Notes under the pieces: model-generated
The model's database searches: none
What the model saw: the letters and a program-made list of their open reading frames with translations, nothing else
Told to the model about the DNA's origin: nothing
In this document: one piece after another, positions 14,841-17,819 of the stretch
How positions within the stretch are numbered: the stretch's first letter is position 1
Layout of the letters: each line of letters begins with the position of its first letter
Origin: an uncultured Bacillota bacterium
GTDB lineage: Bacteria; Bacillota_I; Bacilli_A; RF39; UBA660
Reading direction: 5' to 3'
DNA: 17,819 bases
Assembly: GCA_947165195.1 (NCBI GenBank)
Contig: CAMUZJ010000015.1
Coordinates: 1-17,819, forward strand
Translations under genes and position numbers: made by a program

Positions 14841-14936
14841 AAAGGTAAGTACTTAGATTGAAGTTGTCAACAAAAAGTAGAGACTAAAAAAGTGTATGCT
14901 TTTATCTTACAACTTCATACTTAGATGTTACCTTTT
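14840..14936 (+). terminator. Long irregular hairpin after the ZIP gene, terminator-like
   Basis: The outer stem pairs AAAAGGTAA (14840-14848) with TTACCTTTT (14928-14936). The inner stem pairs TGAAGTTGT (14859-14867) with ACAACTTCA (14909-14917). Between them both arms carry TACTTAGAT in the same orientation (14850-14858 and 14918-14926), which pairs only through a CTTAG/CTTAG core. A 41-base loop holds a smaller AAAAG/CTTTT hairpin. A T-run follows the outer stem, so it can end the operon transcript. The shape is more complex than a plain terminator. Confidence 0.6.
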
Positions 14937-14966
14937 TTCTTTGTTTATTTTTTTGGAAGAAAGTAA

Positions 14967-14972
14967 TATAAT
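14967..14972 (+). promoter_or_regulatory. Candidate -10 for the CmpB-family gene
   Basis: A perfect TATAAT (14967-14972) lies before the gene, but no good -35 sits at 16-18 bases; TTGTTT (14941-14946) is 20 bases away. Confidence 0.35.
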
Positions 14973-14994
14973 AATCATAGAGGAGTGATATTTT

Positions 14995-15735
14995 GTGATA
15001 TATGATTTTTTGTCGCTTTTTTTAATTTTTATTCTCTATTCTATGCTAGGCTATTTGGCAGAAATTGTATTCTGTTCATTAGTATCTAAAAAGTTTGTTT
15101 ATGATAGAGGATTTTTAATAGGGCCTTATTTACCTATCTATGGTACTGGAGCAATTTTAATTACTTTGTTTTTAGGAAAATATCATGGTGATTATATTAC
15201 TTTATTTATTATGAGTGCTTTTTATTGTAGTGCACTCGAATATTTAACTAGCTTAGTTATGGAAAAAATATTTCATTTACGTTGGTGGGATTATAGTGAA
15301 AAAAAGTTTAATGTAAATGGAAGGGTTTGTTTGGAAAATTCGCTTCTTTTTGGTATCGGAGGATTAGTAATTGTACAATTTATTGACCCAATTATTTTAA
15401 ATTTTGTTTATGGATTACCGGATATTACTTTATATATACTATCTATAAGCTTGTTATTTATTTATTTTACGGATGTTTTCTTTACTTTAAAAATTATGTT
15501 TGGATTAAAGAAAAATGTTGGTAGAATGGAAGGAAAAGATGCTACTGATCAAATCAAAAAAGAAGTCAAGATGTATCTTAGTAAACATAACTATTTAACA
15601 ACGCGTCTTATTCGATCATTTCCTAATATGGAAAAACTTAATGGGATAGAGTTTACTAAATTTTCATCTGCTTTAAATAGTGTTAAAAGTGAATTAGAAA
15701 AATTAAAAAAAGATAGGAGAAGACAAAAAAAGTAG
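14995..15735 (+). CDS. Putative ABC transporter permease, CmpB family (function unknown)
   Basis: The 246 residues match the PF06541 ABC_trans_CmpB family: FLIGPYLPIYGTGA (40-53), EYLTSLVMEKIFHLRWWDYS (82-101) and NGRVCLENSLLFGIGGL (108-124). Membrane segments fall near 5-30, 48-62, 68-90, 115-137 and 143-170. The last 75 residues are cytoplasmic and very basic, ending KKDRRRQKK. Despite the family name it has no ATP-binding partner here and no proven transport role. The start is GTG 14995, supported by GAGGAG (14980-14985) nine bases upstream; TTG 15010 is weaker. It stands apart from the operon before it and has its own promoter candidate. Confidence 0.75.
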   Translation: MIYDFLSLFLIFILYSMLGYLAEIVFCSLVSKKFVYDRGFLIGPYLPIYGTGAILITLFLGKYHGDYITLFIMSAFYCSALEYLTSLVMEKIFHLRWWDYSEKKFNVNGRVCLENSLLFGIGGLVIVQFIDPIILNFVYGLPDITLYILSISLLFIYFTDVFFTLKIMFGLKKNVGRMEGKDATDQIKKEVKMYLSKHNYLTTRLIRSFPNMEKLNGIEFTKFSSALNSVKSELEKLKKDRRRQKK

Positions 15736-15748
15736 TTTTCTTCTTTTT
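15718..15748 (+). terminator. Weak terminator overlapping the end of the CmpB-family gene
   Basis: AGAAGA-C-AAAA (15718-15728) pairs with TTTTCTTCT (15736-15744) with one bulged C, followed by TTTT. It overlaps the TAG stop (15733-15735). Plausible but imperfect. Confidence 0.4.
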
Positions 15749-15750
15749 CT

Positions 15751-15779
15751 TTGTATTAATGCTAAATTTGTGATACCAT
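15751..15779 (+). promoter_or_regulatory. Promoter for the unknown gene and phosphoglucomutase
   Basis: TTGTAT (15751-15756), a 17-base spacer and TACCAT (15774-15779) with TG one base upstream (extended -10) form a good promoter. Start near 15786 puts the in-frame ATG at 15778 inside the promoter. Confidence 0.6.
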
Positions 15780-15801
15780 GGTAGTAGGAATGGTGAGTAG
15801 A

Positions 15802-16404
15802 ATGCAAAAAGAAGTTTTAAATATGAAAAAGAACGAACAAAAAAATCCTTTGATATTAGGTCTTACTATTTGTTTAGAAAGAATAGCTAAAATGAAAGAT
15901 TATGAGGATATAGAAAATTACTTATCATATGGAAATATTTCTTCTTTTGATATAAAAGAAGAGATAGCAAGACTTCTTTTATTAGCAACAACCCTTCCAA
16001 CTGAAAAATCTCCGACAGTAGATATAAGTGAAAAGTTATTAGAAAATCATATTGTTGATATAAACTCGATGTTCATTAAAGAATTTTTAGAGTTGGAAGA
16101 GAGAAATAAAACGAATTCCTTTATGAAAAGTGATTTCTACTATAAAATATCTAATAAGTTAGAGGAAATGGAAATGAAAAGTTTAATGGATAATAGTTTT
16201 TATTTAAATGATAGTATCATATTAATGAAAAATATTAGAAATCTCTATATTGCAAATATTGATCAAAATATAGAAAAGGGCAGATTAGATATAAAATATA
16301 GAGAACCTTTGATTGAACTTTTCCAATACAATTTAGATAATGTGCATGAAAAAATTAGAAATGGAGGAAAGAAAAATGTACAATTACAAACAAGATATCA
16401 ATAA
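15802..16404 (+). CDS. Uncharacterised helical protein upstream of phosphoglucomutase
   Basis: I do not recognise this protein. From ATG 15802 it has 200 residues, mostly charged helices, with no signal peptide, membrane segment or cysteine motif. Hydrophobic stretches are LGLTICLERIAKM and EEIARLLLLATTLP, which fit buried helices rather than membrane spans. The frame is open from ATG 15778, but that codon lies in the promoter. ATG 15802 has GGTGAG five bases upstream, while ATG 15823 has only a weak AAGAAG. Its end overlaps the start of the phosphoglucomutase gene by 29 bases, which suggests translational coupling and a related role (inference). Confidence 0.65.
   Translation: MQKEVLNMKKNEQKNPLILGLTICLERIAKMKDYEDIENYLSYGNISSFDIKEEIARLLLLATTLPTEKSPTVDISEKLLENHIVDINSMFIKEFLELEERNKTNSFMKSDFYYKISNKLEEMEMKSLMDNSFYLNDSIILMKNIRNLYIANIDQNIEKGRLDIKYREPLIELFQYNLDNVHEKIRNGGKKNVQLQTRYQ
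16363..16367 (+). promoter_or_regulatory. Phosphoglucomutase ribosome-binding site that decides the start
   Basis: GGAGG lies eight bases before ATG 16376, inside the upstream gene. The earlier in-frame ATG 16340 has no such site. Confidence 0.65.
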
Positions 16405-17752
16405 GAATATTTTTAGGGGTTATGATATCAGGGGAGTTTATCCTACTGAGATTGATAAAGATACGGCTTATACTATTGGTAAGGGATTTGGAAGCTATAT
16501 TAGAAGTATCGGAAAGACAACTTGTGTTGTTGGTCATGATAATAGATTAAGTAGTGATGAATTGTATCTTGCATTACAAACAGGTATTCAAGAAACCGGT
16601 ATTGATATTATTTCGTTAGGATTATGTACAACACCAATGTATTATTATGCTTGTATTAAATTAGGAGTTTATAGTGGTGTTATGGTTACTGCGAGTCATA
16701 ATCCAAAAGATGATAATGGATTTAAGTTTGCTTTTGATGAGTCTGGTAATTGTAAAGGGCAAGAGATTCAAGACTTTTTACAATATATTTTAAAAGGAGA
16801 ATTTTTATCAGGAGAAGGTAAGATAAGTGAATATAATATTGAGCCAGATTATATAGAATTATTTAAATCAAACTTTACCTTTGGTCCTAGACGTGTAAAA
16901 GTAGTAATCGATCCAGGGAATGGTACTACAGCAATTATTGCGAAGAAGTTATATGAAATGTTCCCAATTGATTTAATATGTATCAATGCTGATAGTGATG
17001 GAACTTTCCCTAATCATCATCCAGATCCATGTGTTGAAAAGAATCTAGAACAATTAAAAGCTGCGGTTAAGGAACATAATGCAGATATTGGTTTAGCATT
17101 CGATGGTGATGGAGACCGTATGGGAATGGTTACTGGAAATGGTACTTTTATCCCAACAGACTACTATATGATTATTGTAGTAAGAGATATTATTAATAAA
17201 GTAGCTAATAAAAAGTTCTTATACGATGTAAAATGTTCAAAATCTTTAAGTGATGAAATAGAAAGATTAGGTGGAGAGGGAATTTGTTATAGAACAGGTA
17301 ACTCTTATACCAAAGCAAAGGTTAGAGATGATGATTTACCATTTGGTGGAGAATTATCTGGACATGTATATTATAGAGATAGATGGCCTGGATTTGATTC
17401 TGGTTTATATGCGGGTCTTAGAATGTTAGAAATTTTATCTAATACTGAAAAATCTGTGGAAGAGTTATTAGACGGAATCAACAGATATTATTCTACAGAA
17501 GAATTAAAATTTAAATCTCCTGATGATATTAAATTTGGAGTTATTGAAAAAGTAGGGGAATATGCGAAAAGTAAAGGATACAACTTTCTAACAATCGATG
17601 GTGTAAAAGTATTATTTGATGATGGATGGGCATTAGTTCGTGCAAGTAATACTGGTCCAAATATTACAGCTAGATTTGAAGCAAGTACACAAGAGAGGTT
17701 AGAAGAGTTACAGAAAGAATTTATTTCTAAAATAGAAGAATTTAATCAATAA
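16376..17752 (+). CDS. Phosphomannomutase/phosphoglucomutase (alpha-D-phosphohexomutase)
   Basis: The enzyme interconverts hexose 1- and 6-phosphates through a phosphoserine and feeds nucleotide-sugar and envelope synthesis. The 458 residues and four domains match the PMM/PGM group. Visible motifs: FRGYDIRG at the start (13-20); TASHNP (105-110), where Ser107 is the phosphorylated serine; DGDGDR (243-248), the Mg site; GGELSGH (324-330), the sugar-binding loop of the dual-specificity class; and RASNTGP (422-428), the phosphate-binding loop of domain 4. Glucose versus mannose preference cannot be settled from sequence. ATG 16376 gives the normal MYNYKQDINKNIFRGYDIRG start. The gene overlaps its upstream neighbour by 29 bases. 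Confidence 0.93.
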   Translation: MYNYKQDINKNIFRGYDIRGVYPTEIDKDTAYTIGKGFGSYIRSIGKTTCVVGHDNRLSSDELYLALQTGIQETGIDIISLGLCTTPMYYYACIKLGVYSGVMVTASHNPKDDNGFKFAFDESGNCKGQEIQDFLQYILKGEFLSGEGKISEYNIEPDYIELFKSNFTFGPRRVKVVIDPGNGTTAIIAKKLYEMFPIDLICINADSDGTFPNHHPDPCVEKNLEQLKAAVKEHNADIGLAFDGDGDRMGMVTGNGTFIPTDYYMIIVVRDIINKVANKKFLYDVKCSKSLSDEIERLGGEGICYRTGNSYTKAKVRDDDLPFGGELSGHVYYRDRWPGFDSGLYAGLRMLEILSNTEKSVEELLDGINRYYSTEELKFKSPDDIKFGVIEKVGEYAKSKGYNFLTIDGVKVLFDDGWALVRASNTGPNITARFEASTQERLEELQKEFISKIEEFNQ

Positions 17753-17765
17753 TAAATTCTGATTA

Positions 17766-17799
17766 AAAAAATATAGGTTTAAGAAAGCCTATATTTTTT
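17766..17799 (+). terminator. Intrinsic terminator after phosphoglucomutase, possibly bidirectional
   Basis: AAAAAATATAGG (17766-17777) pairs perfectly with CCTATATTTTTT (17788-17799) around a 10-base loop. A-run and T-run flank the stem on both sides, so it could also stop a convergent transcript from the right. Confidence 0.8.
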
Positions 17800-17819
17800 C
17801 GTATTATTGAATTTCATTT

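Noticed and set aside
17804..17819. Tail of a convergent minus-strand gene at the right edge (..NEIQ stop)
   Set aside because: Only four codons are visible; the bidirectional-looking terminator is compatible with it, but this is too little to call.

Overview
The window is AT-rich (roughly 30% G+C by eye) and reads as chromosomal DNA of a low-GC Firmicute. The best fit is the Bacilli/Erysipelotrichia/RF39-like gut lineages related to Mollicutes. Support comes from Gram-positive ribosome-binding sites (AGGAGG/AGGTGG), sigma-A-type promoters often with an extended -10 (TGnTAtaAT), a Bacillus-type DnaB helicase-loading protein, a CBS/DRTGG family II pyrophosphatase and a YqfQ/VrrA-like protein. 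TGA is a stop here (ruvB ends in TGA) and the coding frames contain no internal TGA, so the code is standard (table 11), not the Mycoplasma code. This lineage assignment is inference.

Layout. 1-207: a short leader with a doubtful 47-codon ORF and a candidate promoter. 208-1791: ruvA-ruvB, Holliday-junction branch migration. 1852-2877: queA. 2941-3852: an unnamed protein with two GreA/GreB-like units in tandem. 3866-4987: tgt. queA and tgt are the last two shared steps of tRNA queuosine synthesis, and the Gre-like gene sits between them. A strong terminator (5013-5059) closes this block. 5129-7377: a large exported surface protein broken by a one-base frameshift near 7009, with a terminator at 7403-7427. 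7426-7731 (minus strand): a YqfQ/VrrA-like protein. 7844-10109: a type II secretion/type IV pilus platform protein (GspF/PilC) and a prepilin peptidase, with a terminator at 10108-10129. 10177-11493: the primosomal protein DnaB. 11596-14840: a tight three-gene operon of Mn-dependent CBS-pyrophosphatase, DUF368/PopT undecaprenyl-phosphate carrier and ZIP metal transporter. It is followed by a long irregular hairpin. 14995-15735: a CmpB-family membrane protein of unknown role. 15802-17752: an unknown helical protein overlapping a phosphoglucomutase/phosphomannomutase gene, closed by a terminator at 17766-17799.

Most genes are housekeeping and point the same way. The exceptions are the minus-strand YqfQ-like gene and the surface protein, which form the accessory-looking part. 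No CRISPR, transposase, prophage, rRNA or tRNA gene was recognised, and no gene-free stretch exceeds 300 bases. I did not find a clear new multi-gene system. The strongest candidates for novelty are the tandem Gre-like protein inside the queuosine cluster, the surface protein with an inserted beta-rich domain, and the odd hairpin at 14840-14936.
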